From Clostridia bacterium (GTDB taxonomy: Bacteria > Bacillota > Clostridia > Oscillospirales > CAG-272), in assembly GCA_017501245.1 (NCBI GenBank), contig JAFVXI010000027.1, positions 1 through 64,000 on the forward strand: a stretch of 64,000 bases of DNA, given 5' to 3'. The notes below the pieces were generated by a model that ran no database searches, was not told the DNA's origin, and saw only the letters and a list, made by a program, of their open reading frames with translations. Numbering within the stretch: the first letter of the stretch is position 1; each line of letters opens with the position of its first letter. The translations under genes were made by a program, and so were the position numbers. Of this stretch, positions 17,207 to 25,576 are shown one piece after another.

Positions 17207-17258
17207 CGTATTTTTCTCCTTTTTTTATTTTTGGGGAACCTTCCTTGCCTGCTCTCTG

Positions 17259-18380
17259 TTATTCAAGGGTCTTTCTGTATGCACGGCGGCGCTTATGCTG
17301 TCTTGCCGTGAAATACTTCCACTGAGACATAACGGCGGTGTTGGTTTCAAGATTCAGATTCGTTTCGCACCTTTCGACGACTCCCGAGCATAGCATATCC
17401 ACAAGCCCGTTGATAAGCACGGCGTTGATGCCCGAGGACTGATACTCGGGGCGGACGGCTATGAGCGCAAGATCCATGACCTTGGGCCTTGCGGCGGCCG
17501 AAAACAGCTTGATGAGGGCGGGCAGAGTGAGCCTTCCGCCGCTCTTTTTGACTGCGTCGCCGATGCCGGGTAAGCAAAGCCCGAAGGCAACGACCTTATC
17601 ATCCTTGTCGCAGATAAAGACTGCGAGCTTGATGTTTACGATAAGCATGAACTGATCCAAGATCTCACGCCTCTGCTCGGGCGTTAGCGGCACCGTCCCG
17701 TAAAGCTTGCTGTAACACTCGTCAAGGCAATCGAAGAAGCTGTCGCCATAGCGCTCGATATACTTCTTCTTCGGCATATTGGTGTCAGCGATATGCAGGC
17801 CGTTAAGCTCAAGAGCACGCTGTGCGACCCTCTCGAGCATCGGGTTTTTCTTCTCGGGGGCGGTCAATTCAAACTCCAGCCAGTCGAGATCCTTCTTAAA
17901 GCCTGCGTCCTCGATGAGAGCGCCGTAATAATCGAAGTTATACTGCTCCTCGAAGGTAGAGTTTTCGGAAAAGCCCTCGATAAGCAGACCCTCTCTGTCA
18001 AGGTCGCTGTATCCGAGCGGACCGACGATGTCGGTGAGCCCACGCTCCCTGCCCCAAGCCTCAAGCGCCGAGAAGAGCGCACGCGAGACCTCGGGATCGT
18101 CTATCGCATCAAACCTCGTGAAGCGAAGCTCCTTCGTGCCGTGCAGGTCGTTATACTGCTTCTGGTGGATGCCCTGAATTCTGCCGACGGTCCTGCCGTC
18201 CTTCTCTGCAAGATAGAACACCGCATCGGCGACGGAGGTGCATCCGCCCGACCGAAGCAGCTTCTTTTCATCTGCGTAGAGCGGGGGAACGAACTGCCAT
18301 ACGTTTTTATACATTCTGAGGGGTAGCTCTATAAATTCCTTAATATCCCTTGACGTCCTGACCTCTCTTACGGTGATCAT
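17259..18380 (-). CDS. GNAT-like N-acetyltransferase family protein (YghO-like)
   Basis: This 373-aa protein begins VREVRTSRDIKEFIELPLRMYK and ends LNLETNTAVMSQWKYFTARQHKRRRAYRKTLE. These are signatures of the large GNAT-fold family annotated YghO-like, in which an asparagine/Trp-Lys segment is followed by a His-Lys-Arg-rich end. It has no signal peptide. It lies 1 nt after the degV stop, in the fatty-acid operon before acpP, so an acyl-CoA or acyl-ACP substrate is plausible. The reaction is not known. Confidence 0.75.
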   Translation of the reverse strand: MITVREVRTSRDIKEFIELPLRMYKNVWQFVPPLYADEKKLLRSGGCTSVADAVFYLAEKDGRTVGRIQGIHQKQYNDLHGTKELRFTRFDAIDDPEVSRALFSALEAWGRERGLTDIVGPLGYSDLDREGLLIEGFSENSTFEEQYNFDYYGALIEDAGFKKDLDWLEFELTAPEKKNPMLERVAQRALELNGLHIADTNMPKKKYIERYGDSFFDCLDECYSKLYGTVPLTPEQRREILDQFMLIVNIKLAVFICDKDDKVVAFGLCLPGIGDAVKKSGGRLTLPALIKLFSAAARPKVMDLALIAVRPEYQSSGINAVLINGLVDMLCSGVVERCETNLNLETNTAVMSQWKYFTARQHKRRRAYRKTLE

Positions 18381-18381
18381 A

Positions 18382-19278
18382 TTAAAGTGCCTCGTCCTCT
18401 CTTCTTATAAAGTATAAGCAATAGCCTGCGAGCCAGGGGCCGTTATGACAGCCGCTGACGGGGGAAAGGATAACGTCCTCGTGATTGGGCTTAACGCCGT
18501 ACTTCCCCTCGATCTCTACGAGCTTTTCGAGCAGCGAGGGACCCGTGAAGGTGCGGCAGAGGATATAATCCTCGGGCGAGCGGTCGCCGATGTGACCTGC
18601 GATATACTCGCACATACGTGCAAGCGCCTTCTTAGGCGTTCTTACGCTCTCGACAGCGCCGAGCCTGCCGTCCTTATCAAATCTGACGACGGGGCAGATC
18701 TGTAGCATCTGACCCATAAACGCCTTTGCGCCCTTGAGCCTGCCGTTATAGATGAGGTAATCGAGCTTTGCGTCAACGCCGTAGAACTGCTGATGCTCCA
18801 TAGCCCACTCGGTCTCCTTGAGTATGCGCTCGGCGTCGTAGCCCTTGTTTACCATCTCGACGGCACGGATGGCGTGGATGCCCTCGGAGAAGCCTGCGAC
18901 CTTGGTGTCGATGACGTGGATCTTCAGCCTGCCCTCGTAGTCCTTTGCGACGAGCCTGATGAGATCGCAGGTGCCGCCGAGGCCGAGAGAGAGCGAGAAC
19001 ACTATCGCCTCGTCGTAGCCCTCGTCTATAGCCTTATCAAACACTCCGGAGATCTCGGCGTGGGCGGGCATAGCCGTCCTCGGGAGGTTTTTCCTCGGGT
19101 TTTCAAGATGCTCGAGATCCTCGTAGAATTTTACGGGGTCGAGGTCGGGGCCCTCAAGGTATTCGTTGCCCTTGAAATGAATATGTATTCTTATGAAGTC
19201 TACGCCGAGATCGCGATAGCGCTCGGGTCCGTATTCGATGCAGCCTGTGGAGGTGCAGATGATCTTTATCTTTGACAT
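18382..19278 (-). CDS. DegV family fatty-acid-binding protein (FakB-like)
   Basis: The start is set at 19278 (MSKIKIICTSTGC) for its GGAGA site; a longer frame to 19395 would overlap plsX. The product has 298 aa. The N-terminal C-T-S-T segment corresponds to the conserved T-D-S of DegV proteins, which together with VFSLSLGLGGTC forms the carboxylate pocket. DegV/FakB proteins present a fatty acid to the kinase FakA for phosphorylation. fakA and plsX lie immediately upstream in the same operon, which makes the FakB role very likely. Confidence 0.9.
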   Translation of the reverse strand: MSKIKIICTSTGCIEYGPERYRDLGVDFIRIHIHFKGNEYLEGPDLDPVKFYEDLEHLENPRKNLPRTAMPAHAEISGVFDKAIDEGYDEAIVFSLSLGLGGTCDLIRLVAKDYEGRLKIHVIDTKVAGFSEGIHAIRAVEMVNKGYDAERILKETEWAMEHQQFYGVDAKLDYLIYNGRLKGAKAFMGQMLQICPVVRFDKDGRLGAVESVRTPKKALARMCEYIAGHIGDRSPEDYILCRTFTGPSLLEKLVEIEGKYGVKPNHEDVILSPVSGCHNGPWLAGYCLYFIRREDEAL

Positions 19279-19348
19279 TTTCGGAAATTCTCCTCTTTTT
19301 TTATGCATATTTCGCCATGGGGCGTGTGATCGGCCGTGTTTAGCCGGA

Positions 19349-20341
19349 TCAGGAAATAGCGAAGCTATCCCTGTCGTAGACCTGCTTGTTTTCAAGCATT
19401 CTCATCATCATTCCGATGACCGAAACGACGGTCTTTTCGTTTGCGGCGCCGTGAGCCTTGATGACGGGCTTAGAGATGCCGAGGATGATGCCGCCGCCGA
19501 GCGAATTGAAGTCGTAAACGCTCATAAGGTGACCTACGAGCTTCATAATATTTTCGTCGCCGGTCTTCTTTGCGTACTTGACGATGTCGGTGATGAGCCT
19601 GCGAGCCATGCCCTCGGAGCATTTAAGCACCTGGTTTCCCGCAAAGCCGTCGGCAACGAGGACGTCTGCCGCACCCGAGAGAGCGGAATTGCCCTCAAGA
19701 TTTCCGATAAAGCGGATGCTCTCGTCAGCGGCGAGGAGCTGATGCGCCTCCTTGACTGCGGCGTTGCCCTTAGTGGGCTCGGCACCGTTTGAAAGCAGGG
19801 CGACGCCGGGGCTCTCTATGCCGTAATACTCCTTCATAAAAGCTGATCCGAGATGCGCAAAATGCACGAGCAGTGCGGGCGGACAATCGATGGTTGCGCC
19901 CGTGTCTACAAGGCAGGTGAAGCCGCCGCTCTCAGCAGGGAGAACAGCCGCAAGCGCAGGGCGCACCCTATCCTTTAAGGAGAGATATCTCATCGAGCCT
20001 GCGATGAGCGCTCCCGTCGAGCCTGCGTTGATAAGTCCTGCGAGGTCATCTCTTTCGGAGAGTGCGGTGAGCGCACGGACCAGCGAGGACTCCGGCTTTC
20101 CGAATACTGCCACCGCGGGGCTGTCGTAGTTTGTGATCTCGTCGGGGGCATCGATGATCTCGACCCTTGCGACGTCTGCGTTATGCGCTTTAAGCTCGGC
20201 TGCAATAAGCTCGGCGTCGCCGACGAGGCAGAGCTCGAGCGCGGGATACTCCGAGAGTGCCATAGCCGCACCCTTTATCATCATCTGTGCACCCTTGTCT
20301 GCGCCCTTGGTGTCTATAACTATCTTGATTGTTTTTTCCAT
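19349..20341 (-). CDS. plsX: Phosphate acyltransferase PlsX
   Basis: This 330-aa protein is the family length. Markers include IVIDTKGADKGAQMMIKG at the N-terminus, INAGSTGALIAGSMRYL and VLVADGFAGNQVLK. PlsX interconverts acyl-ACP and acyl-phosphate, the acyl donor for PlsY in phosphatidic acid synthesis. It sits between fakA and degV, so acyl-phosphate made by the kinase and by PlsX converge here. The classical D-A-M-G-G-D motif is replaced by DTKGAD, a small deviation. Confidence 0.94.
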   Translation of the reverse strand: MEKTIKIVIDTKGADKGAQMMIKGAAMALSEYPALELCLVGDAELIAAELKAHNADVARVEIIDAPDEITNYDSPAVAVFGKPESSLVRALTALSERDDLAGLINAGSTGALIAGSMRYLSLKDRVRPALAAVLPAESGGFTCLVDTGATIDCPPALLVHFAHLGSAFMKEYYGIESPGVALLSNGAEPTKGNAAVKEAHQLLAADESIRFIGNLEGNSALSGAADVLVADGFAGNQVLKCSEGMARRLITDIVKYAKKTGDENIMKLVGHLMSVYDFNSLGGGIILGISKPVIKAHGAANEKTVVSVIGMMMRMLENKQVYDRDSFAIS

Positions 20342-20388
20342 AATATACCTTCTTTTAACCCTTAACGGGTATTCTCTGACAGGGATTA

Positions 20389-22068
20389 TTATTCAAGTGC
20401 GAGGAGGTAGTCGTAGACCTCCTGGCCGCCCTCGTAGACGGTTATCTCAAAGTCGGGATATTCCTCCTCGATGCGCTCGACGAGGCAGCATCGCCTCTCG
20501 GCGTCTACGCCGTTGCCGACGAAGAGGGTGAGGATCTCGTAGTCGTCGGCATCGACGGTGGCTATCATATCCATAACCGCATCCTCAGCACTTTCGCTCA
20601 CGGCGGCGATATCTCCCTCCGAGATGGCTATATAGTCGCCCTCGGCGACGTGCTTGCCGTTTATCGTGACGTCTCTGACCGCACGGGTTATCTCAGCGCC
20701 GACAACGCCCGCAGCGGCACGCTCGATGCTCTCGACGAGGACGGACATATCCGAGATGCCCGGGGTGATGACCTGGAGTGCGCCGTAGCCCTGCATAAGG
20801 CTCTTAGTCTTTATGATATGGACCTCGGCATCCTCGTAAAGCTCTGCCGCCTGCTTTGCGGCGAGGTAGACGTTTTTGTTGTTGGGGAGGACTATGATAT
20901 GCTCGGCGTTATGCTTTTTGAACTCCGAGATAAACTCCTCGGTCGAGGGGTTTTGCGTCTGGCCGCCTGCGATAATGCCATCCGCTCCCATATCACGGAA
21001 CAGGGCGCTCATTCCCTCACCGCAGGCAACCGCAAGGGTTGCAAAGAGCTTCTTTTCCTCCGGCTTCTCCTCCTCTGCCTCGCCCGAATGACCGAGCGAC
21101 ATATTCTCGATCTTGACGGTGAGAAACTCGCCGAACTCCTGAAGGCGGCTAAGGATCATACCGGGGGTGAAGCTGTGGACGTGGACCTTGACGACGTCGC
21201 CCGTCTTGTAGGCTACGACGCTCTCGCCGTGGAGCTCTTCGAGGACGGAAAGCACACGCTCTATCTCAAAGCTGTCGGGGTCCACCTTGTCGGTCGTGAG
21301 CCTGATAAGCACCTCTGTGCAATAGCCGAACTCAAGGCGGGAGTCCCTTGTAAAGAGATCTATATTTATCCTCTGCTCAGAGGATGCGACAATCTCCCTT
21401 GAGGGAACCAGCTCGCCCGTCAGCGCCTCATACATTCCCATAACTATATAGAGATATCCCGCAGCGCCGGAATCGACGACACCCGCCTCCTTAAGCACGG
21501 GGAGGATCTCCTTAGTATGCTCGAGCGAGCGACGTGCGCACTCGATGTGTAATTTATAAAAGTCTGCAACGGTGGACTCGGGGGTTATATTCTCCGCCGC
21601 ATATTCGGTCGCCTCTCTGAATACGGTGAGGATGGTTCCCTCAGTGGGGTTCTGAACCGAGGCGTAGGACTTCTTGATGCCGTTGCGATAGGCGTTTGCA
21701 AGCTCCATAGCGCCGACCTTGTCGCAGGCGGAAAGCTCCTCACCTATGCCCGCAAAGATCTGCGAGAGGATAACGCCGGAATTTCCTCTTGCTCCAAGGA
21801 GTACTCCTCGGGAAAACTTGTTTGCCATCTCGCCGACGCTCTCCTCATCCTCGCCTGCGAGCTCAGAGAGACCTCCTGCGATGGTCTTTGACATATTCGT
21901 TCCCGTATCTCCGTCGGGGACGGGGAAAACGTTAAGATCGTTTATCTCCTGCTGATGCTCGCCAAGAAGCGCCGCACCGCCGTATAGCATATCGGCAAAC
22001 GCCTTGCCGTCAATTAATCTTTCTTCCATCAGACGTACCGTGCCTTTGCACTCTCCTTTTATTGTCAT
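20389..22068 (-). CDS. fakA: Fatty acid kinase FakA-like (DAK2/YloV family)
   Basis: This 559-aa protein has an N-terminal DAK2/DhaL ATP-binding domain (VFPVPDGDTGTNM and GARGNSGVILSQIFAG) and a C-terminal Dak-phosphatase-like/FakB-contacting domain (IIAGGQTQNPSTEEF). It phosphorylates fatty acids bound to FakB. Two starts are possible: 22068 (MTIKGEC) and 22029 (MEERLIDGK), neither with a strong Shine-Dalgarno, so the first dozen residues are uncertain. It is the first gene of the fakA-plsX-degV-GNAT-acpP operon. Confidence 0.92.
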   Translation of the reverse strand: MTIKGECKGTVRLMEERLIDGKAFADMLYGGAALLGEHQQEINDLNVFPVPDGDTGTNMSKTIAGGLSELAGEDEESVGEMANKFSRGVLLGARGNSGVILSQIFAGIGEELSACDKVGAMELANAYRNGIKKSYASVQNPTEGTILTVFREATEYAAENITPESTVADFYKLHIECARRSLEHTKEILPVLKEAGVVDSGAAGYLYIVMGMYEALTGELVPSREIVASSEQRINIDLFTRDSRLEFGYCTEVLIRLTTDKVDPDSFEIERVLSVLEELHGESVVAYKTGDVVKVHVHSFTPGMILSRLQEFGEFLTVKIENMSLGHSGEAEEEKPEEKKLFATLAVACGEGMSALFRDMGADGIIAGGQTQNPSTEEFISEFKKHNAEHIIVLPNNKNVYLAAKQAAELYEDAEVHIIKTKSLMQGYGALQVITPGISDMSVLVESIERAAAGVVGAEITRAVRDVTINGKHVAEGDYIAISEGDIAAVSESAEDAVMDMIATVDADDYEILTLFVGNGVDAERRCCLVERIEEEYPDFEITVYEGGQEVYDYLLALE

Positions 22069-22415
22069 GATACTTTTCTGCCGTCCGTCGACAGAATATA
22101 CTCGTTATTTACATTTTCGACACATACCGACGTGATTTTAACAGAGTTTTCTAAACCGAAAGTAAACTTTATTTAAAAATAATTAATAAATTAACCAATT
22201 CGGGTGCGCACGCATATAAAAGAGGGGATTTTCAGCCCCTTCGTGGGGAGAGGTCTTTCATAGAAGGCTCTCTATGGTGGTAGAGAGGGCGCCGGGGTGG
22301 GGAAAGTGAATAAAAAAAGAAAAAAAGCCTCCTTCGGGGGGTATCTCTGGCACTTGATTTATCGCCGAGGGTCTGCTATAATTATGTCATAAAAGACAGG
22401 GGGAGGCAGGAGCCT
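22069..22415. other. Divergent intergenic region between fakA and the plus-strand unit
   Basis: This 347-bp gap has no gene. For fakA (minus) a TAAAAT -10-like box is at 22135-22140 without a clear -35. Two short hairpins are present (a GGGG/CCCC pair near 22224-22240 and CTCTCTA/TAGAGAG near 22270-22289). The plus-strand promoter is listed separately. Confidence 0.5.
22354..22382 (+). promoter_or_regulatory. Sigma-A type promoter
   Basis: TTGATT, 17-bp spacer, TATAAT, 33 bp upstream of the ATG at 22416. Confidence 0.75.
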
Positions 22416-22838
22416 ATGGGAAAAGGAATGACCGTTGCCGTCTGCATCGACGACAAGGGGGGCATGACCCTCTTCGGAAAGCGGCAGAGCCGCGACCGTG
22501 AGCTGATCCGAGAGCTGTGCGAGAGCTACGGCGGCGTGATCTATATCAGACCCTTCTCGACGCATATCTTCGCCGGGTGGGAGGACAGGATCTCGGTGTC
22601 GGATGACCCGATCGGCAGCTGCCCGGACGGAGGGCTGGCTTTTGTCGAGGATATTGCGCTTATGCCATATCTTGACTCGATAGAGCGGCTGATCGTTTAT
22701 AAATGGAATGAGCTCTACCCCTCGGACAGGCGGCTCGACCTGCCGCTCTCGCTCTTTGAGGTCAAGTCGAGGGTGGACTTCAAGGGCTCATCGCACGACA
22801 GGATCTCAAAGCTGACTATGACGAGAAAGGACGGATGA
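22416..22838 (+). CDS. Conserved small protein of unknown function, nuclease-gene partner
   Basis: This 140-aa soluble protein starts MTVAVCIDDKGGM (after four residues MGKG) and shows R-Q-S-R-D-R, FVEDI, YKWNELYPSD, and F-K-G-S-S-H-D-R-I near the end. I recognise it as a Clostridial family often carried with secreted nucleases and sometimes labelled ribonuclease Z, but it lacks the HxHxDH metal motif that label implies. The stop is 4 nt before the start of the nuclease gene, so they are coupled. A role in handling the nuclease is inference. Confidence 0.65.
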   Translation: MGKGMTVAVCIDDKGGMTLFGKRQSRDRELIRELCESYGGVIYIRPFSTHIFAGWEDRISVSDDPIGSCPDGGLAFVEDIALMPYLDSIERLIVYKWNELYPSDRRLDLPLSLFEVKSRVDFKGSSHDRISKLTMTRKDG

Positions 22839-22842
22839 CCGT

Positions 22843-23754
22843 ATGAGGAAATTTAAAAAGCTTAAGATAGCCTTACCCCTCCTGCTGCTCCTTTTGCTTG
22901 CGGTCGGGGCGATGTATCTCCTTGGCGTATTTCCGCCGTTAGATAAGCCCATATATGCAGACAGCCTCAGTGATATCCCCGAGTTTTCGGGCGAGGCATT
23001 CGTTTACGTAAACGGAAACAAGCCCTTCTTTACAGAGGAGGAGATAACGGACAGCTCGTTTGAGAACTATTCTCCGCTTGACGGGCTTGGCAGATGCGGT
23101 GCGGCGTTTGCCTCGATAGGCAGAGACCTTATGCCGACGGAGGACAGAGAGGGCAGCCTCTCATCGGTTACGCCCTCGGGCTGGCTGAACAAGCCCTACG
23201 ACATAGTTGACGGCGGATATCTATACAACAGAGCCCACCTCATCGGCTGGCAGCTGACCGCCGAGCTGGCTACTAAGGAAAACCTCATAACCGGAACACG
23301 TTTTATGAACGTCGAGGGCATGCTCCCCTTTGAAAAAATGGTTGCCGCCTATATAAAAGAGACCGAAAACCACGTTATGTATAGGGTGACGCCTATATAC
23401 GAGGGCAATGAGCTTGTTGCGCGAGGGGTGCTGATGGAGGCGCTTTCTGTCGAGGATGAGGGCGAGGGCATCTGCTTCTGCGTTTATATCTACAACAATC
23501 AGCCGGGCATCAGCATCGACTACTCGACGGGCGACTCAAAGCTTGACGACGGTGTTCCCTTCCCCGAGCCCGACCCCGACGATATACCCGAAACGCCCGA
23601 GGGCGAGCCCGACTTTATCATCAACACCTCTACTAAGAAATATCATCTCTCCTCCTGCCGACACGCAACGGGAAACAACGTCAAGGACTACTACGGAACG
23701 GAGGATGATCTCATTTCCGACGGATACGTGGCGTGCGGAGTTTGTAAGCCCTGA
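22843..23754 (+). CDS. Membrane-anchored DNA/RNA non-specific endonuclease (EndA-like)
   Basis: This 303-aa protein has an N-terminal uncleaved or signal helix (LKIALPLLLLLLLAVGAMYL), then an EndA/NucA-like beta-beta-alpha-metal nuclease domain. The active-site strand is YLYNRAHLIGWQL (His and following Asn region), with NLITGTRFMN downstream. After an acidic Pro-rich linker it ends in a small Cys-containing module (KKYHLSSCRHATGNN ... CGVCKP) seen on many secreted nucleases. It would degrade extracellular DNA for nutrition or uptake. It is coupled to the 140-aa gene and followed by a strong terminator. Confidence 0.88.
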   Translation: MRKFKKLKIALPLLLLLLLAVGAMYLLGVFPPLDKPIYADSLSDIPEFSGEAFVYVNGNKPFFTEEEITDSSFENYSPLDGLGRCGAAFASIGRDLMPTEDREGSLSSVTPSGWLNKPYDIVDGGYLYNRAHLIGWQLTAELATKENLITGTRFMNVEGMLPFEKMVAAYIKETENHVMYRVTPIYEGNELVARGVLMEALSVEDEGEGICFCVYIYNNQPGISIDYSTGDSKLDDGVPFPEPDPDDIPETPEGEPDFIINTSTKKYHLSSCRHATGNNVKDYYGTEDDLISDGYVACGVCKP

Positions 23755-23903
23755 CCATCCGTGCGAGGCGAATGACGGCACTATACATAAGACTGTTAAT
23801 GCCGCTCTTATCACGGCGGCTGATCGGCAGAGCCCTTTTATCGGCTTTGACCCCGCCACGGCAAACACAGCTTAAAAAACGAAGCGAATACACCTTAAAA
23901 ATG

Positions 23904-23955
23904 AAAAAGAGGACGGAACTCGGCGATAGGTGCCGAGCCGTCCTCTTTTTTGTTT
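23904..23955 (+). terminator. Intrinsic terminator of the nuclease unit
   Basis: The long stem AAAAGAGGACGG...CCGTCCTCTTTT with inner CTCGGC/GCCGAG pairs is followed by TTTTTTGTTT on the plus strand. Confidence 0.92.
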
Positions 23956-24103
23956 GGTTATTACCGGAGCATAAGGCGAAGCCGCCGTTAGCGTGATGCT
24001 CTGAGCGGAGCATCACGCAGTCAGATCCGTCACGGACGGATGAAATCCACCTACGGTGGATGAGATCCCACTCTTCCGGATCATATTTAAACGGCGCCCA
24101 AGA
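23956..24103. repeat. Short hairpin array with TGAAATC/TGAGATC spacers
   Basis: Small perfect hairpins are joined by a constant motif: GCGTGATGCT/AGCATCACGC (23990-24017), then ATCCGTC-acg-GACGGAT, tgaaat, CCACC-tac-GGTGG, tgagatcc. The same constant motif and layout recur at 43545-43735, so this is a dispersed repeat family. No ORF is supported here. Confidence 0.6.
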
Positions 24104-24733
24104 TCACGGATACACAAACTCGGAATCAGGTCTGATGTCGCTGATCTCCTTTTCCTTATCTGCGTAGAGGTATATGCGCTCTCTGATCTTTTTGATTAAC
24201 TCCTCATCAAGCTGATTTTTTCCAAAGCCGTAAGAGATCATCTCGTTGGTGCGCGGCGCAAATAACCCAGCATGCCGAAAATGAAGAGCCCTTTTATACT
24301 TTTTTTCATCATATGGAGTGGTTGAAAAATAAATACATATCTGATGGTAGAAAGAACGTCTATGCAAGAGAACTCCATTAATAAAACCAAAGCAAATCAG
24401 ATCTTCCCACTTGATGTAATTATCGAACCACTCATCCGTGATTCCTCTTTCATCAACCGTAAGACGGAAGGGCTTGTTGTTAAATATCGGTGAATAAGAG
24501 AAATACACAGCTAATAACACCCCAAGTATGCATGCGAAAGAAAAAATGATAATGTGCCCGATAGATCCATCTATTATTGCCAGAGCAAGAGCAAATAGAA
24601 ACATTGACAGAAAGAAAACAATGATAAGAACGCAAATAAGGCGATTTTTTAAAGTGGGAGGCTTAACTGTGATCTCAAACCCGGTATCCGTAAAGGTGTA
24701 TATACGTTTTCCATCGGTTATAACTTCTGTCAT
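24104..24733 (-). CDS. Putative immunity protein 3 of the RHS locus (bPH/YcxB-like membrane protein)
   Basis: The start is fixed at 24733 (MTEVITDG) by comparison with the first copy; the longer frame reads through a toxin-tip relic. The 209-aa protein has a short N-terminal beta region (ITDGKRIYTFTDTGFEITV), two adjacent membrane helices (about residues 30-80), and a cytosolic bacterial-PH/YcxB-like beta domain (FRLTVDERGIT ... IKWEDLICFGFINGVLL). Its last 65 residues are almost identical to those of the copy at 25577-26206. The upstream ATG overlaps (ATGA) the stop of a 90-bp relic of an RHS C-terminal tip. An immunity role is inferred from position and duplication. Confidence 0.7.
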   Translation of the reverse strand: MTEVITDGKRIYTFTDTGFEITVKPPTLKNRLICVLIIVFFLSMFLFALALAIIDGSIGHIIIFSFACILGVLLAVYFSYSPIFNNKPFRLTVDERGITDEWFDNYIKWEDLICFGFINGVLLHRRSFYHQICIYFSTTPYDEKKYKRALHFRHAGLFAPRTNEMISYGFGKNQLDEELIKKIRERIYLYADKEKEISDIRPDSEFVYP

Positions 24734-24825
24734 CTGCAAGGATACCACCTTTCTACGTTGCGAGAGCCCCAAGAGTGAGTAACAAATAAATCTATTTCGG
24801 TGCGACAACTCTGCCGCCGCCCCAA
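24730..24825 (-). pseudogene. Orphan RHS C-terminal tip relic (copy A)
   Basis: The minus-strand reading frame ends VTHSWGSRNVERWYPCR and its TGA overlaps the ATG of immunity gene 3. It aligns with the last residues of the intact RHS protein (NTHSWDPPNVERGYP; 10 of 15 identical). Positions 24736-24825 are identical over 90 bp to 25475-25564. It has no start codon of its own and looks like the remnant of an exchanged toxin end. Confidence 0.7.
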
Positions 24826-24830
24826 ATGGG

Positions 24831-25472
24831 CTACCAAGGATCCATAAACTCGCAATCGGGTCTGATGTCGTTTATCTCTTTCTCCTTATCTGTGTAAAGA
24901 CATATGCGCTCTCTGATCTTCTCCATAAACTCTTCGTCCATCTGATTTTTTAAAAAGGCGTAAGAGATTATCTCGTTGTTGTGCGTATGTACCATCGACC
25001 CTTGTCGTATATCAAGAGTCCTTCTAAACTTATGTTGATTATACGGCAATGTAGAAAAATAAATATGCATTCGGGGATAGACATAACGGGTCTCCATGAG
25101 ACATCCGTTAATAAATCCAAAGCAAATCAGATCATCCCACTTAATGAAATAGGTATTATCAATAATCTCCGTATAAGTTATTCCTTTTTCATCAACCGTG
25201 AAGCGAAAACGCTTGTGACGAAACATCGGCTCATAAACGTAATACACACTGACCGGAACCGCAACTATGAATACCAAAGAAAAAATGATAATATGCCCGA
25301 TAGATCCATCTATTATTGCCAGAGCAAGGAAAAAGATCATTAGCGAAAGACCCAAAAGGATGATAAAAATGGTAAACAAACGATATGCTAAAGTAAAAGG
25401 CTTAACCGTGAACTCAAACCCGGTATCTGTAAAGGTGTATATACATGCACCTTTGATTATAACTTCTTTCAT
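24831..25472 (-). CDS. Putative immunity protein 2 of the RHS locus (bPH/YcxB-like membrane protein)
   Basis: The start is set at 25472 (MKEVIIKGACIYTF). The 213-aa protein has the same plan as its two neighbours: N-terminal beta segment, two membrane helices (IFIILLGLSLMIFFLALAII and IIIFSLVFIVAVPVSVYYVY), then a cytosolic bPH-like domain. It is the most divergent of the three, especially after the helices, and ends CEFMDPW. The ATG overlaps the TGA of tip relic B. It probably protects against a different variant toxin end than copies 1 and 3; that is inference. Confidence 0.7.
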   Translation of the reverse strand: MKEVIIKGACIYTFTDTGFEFTVKPFTLAYRLFTIFIILLGLSLMIFFLALAIIDGSIGHIIIFSLVFIVAVPVSVYYVYEPMFRHKRFRFTVDEKGITYTEIIDNTYFIKWDDLICFGFINGCLMETRYVYPRMHIYFSTLPYNQHKFRRTLDIRQGSMVHTHNNEIISYAFLKNQMDEEFMEKIRERICLYTDKEKEINDIRPDCEFMDPW

Positions 25473-25564
25473 CGGCAAGGATACCACCTTTCTACGTTGC
25501 GAGAGCCCCAAGAGTGAGTAACAAATAAATCTATTTCGGTGCGACAACTCTGCCGCCGCCCCAA
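25469..25564 (-). pseudogene. Orphan RHS C-terminal tip relic (copy B)
   Basis: It encodes the same V-T-H-S-W ... N-V-E-R-W-Y-P tip as copy A and ends in a TGA overlapping the ATG of immunity gene 2. The 90 bp at 25475-25564 match copy A exactly, although the flanking genes have diverged, which suggests recent duplication or gene conversion. Confidence 0.7.
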
Positions 25565-25576
25565 CGGCGCCCAAGA

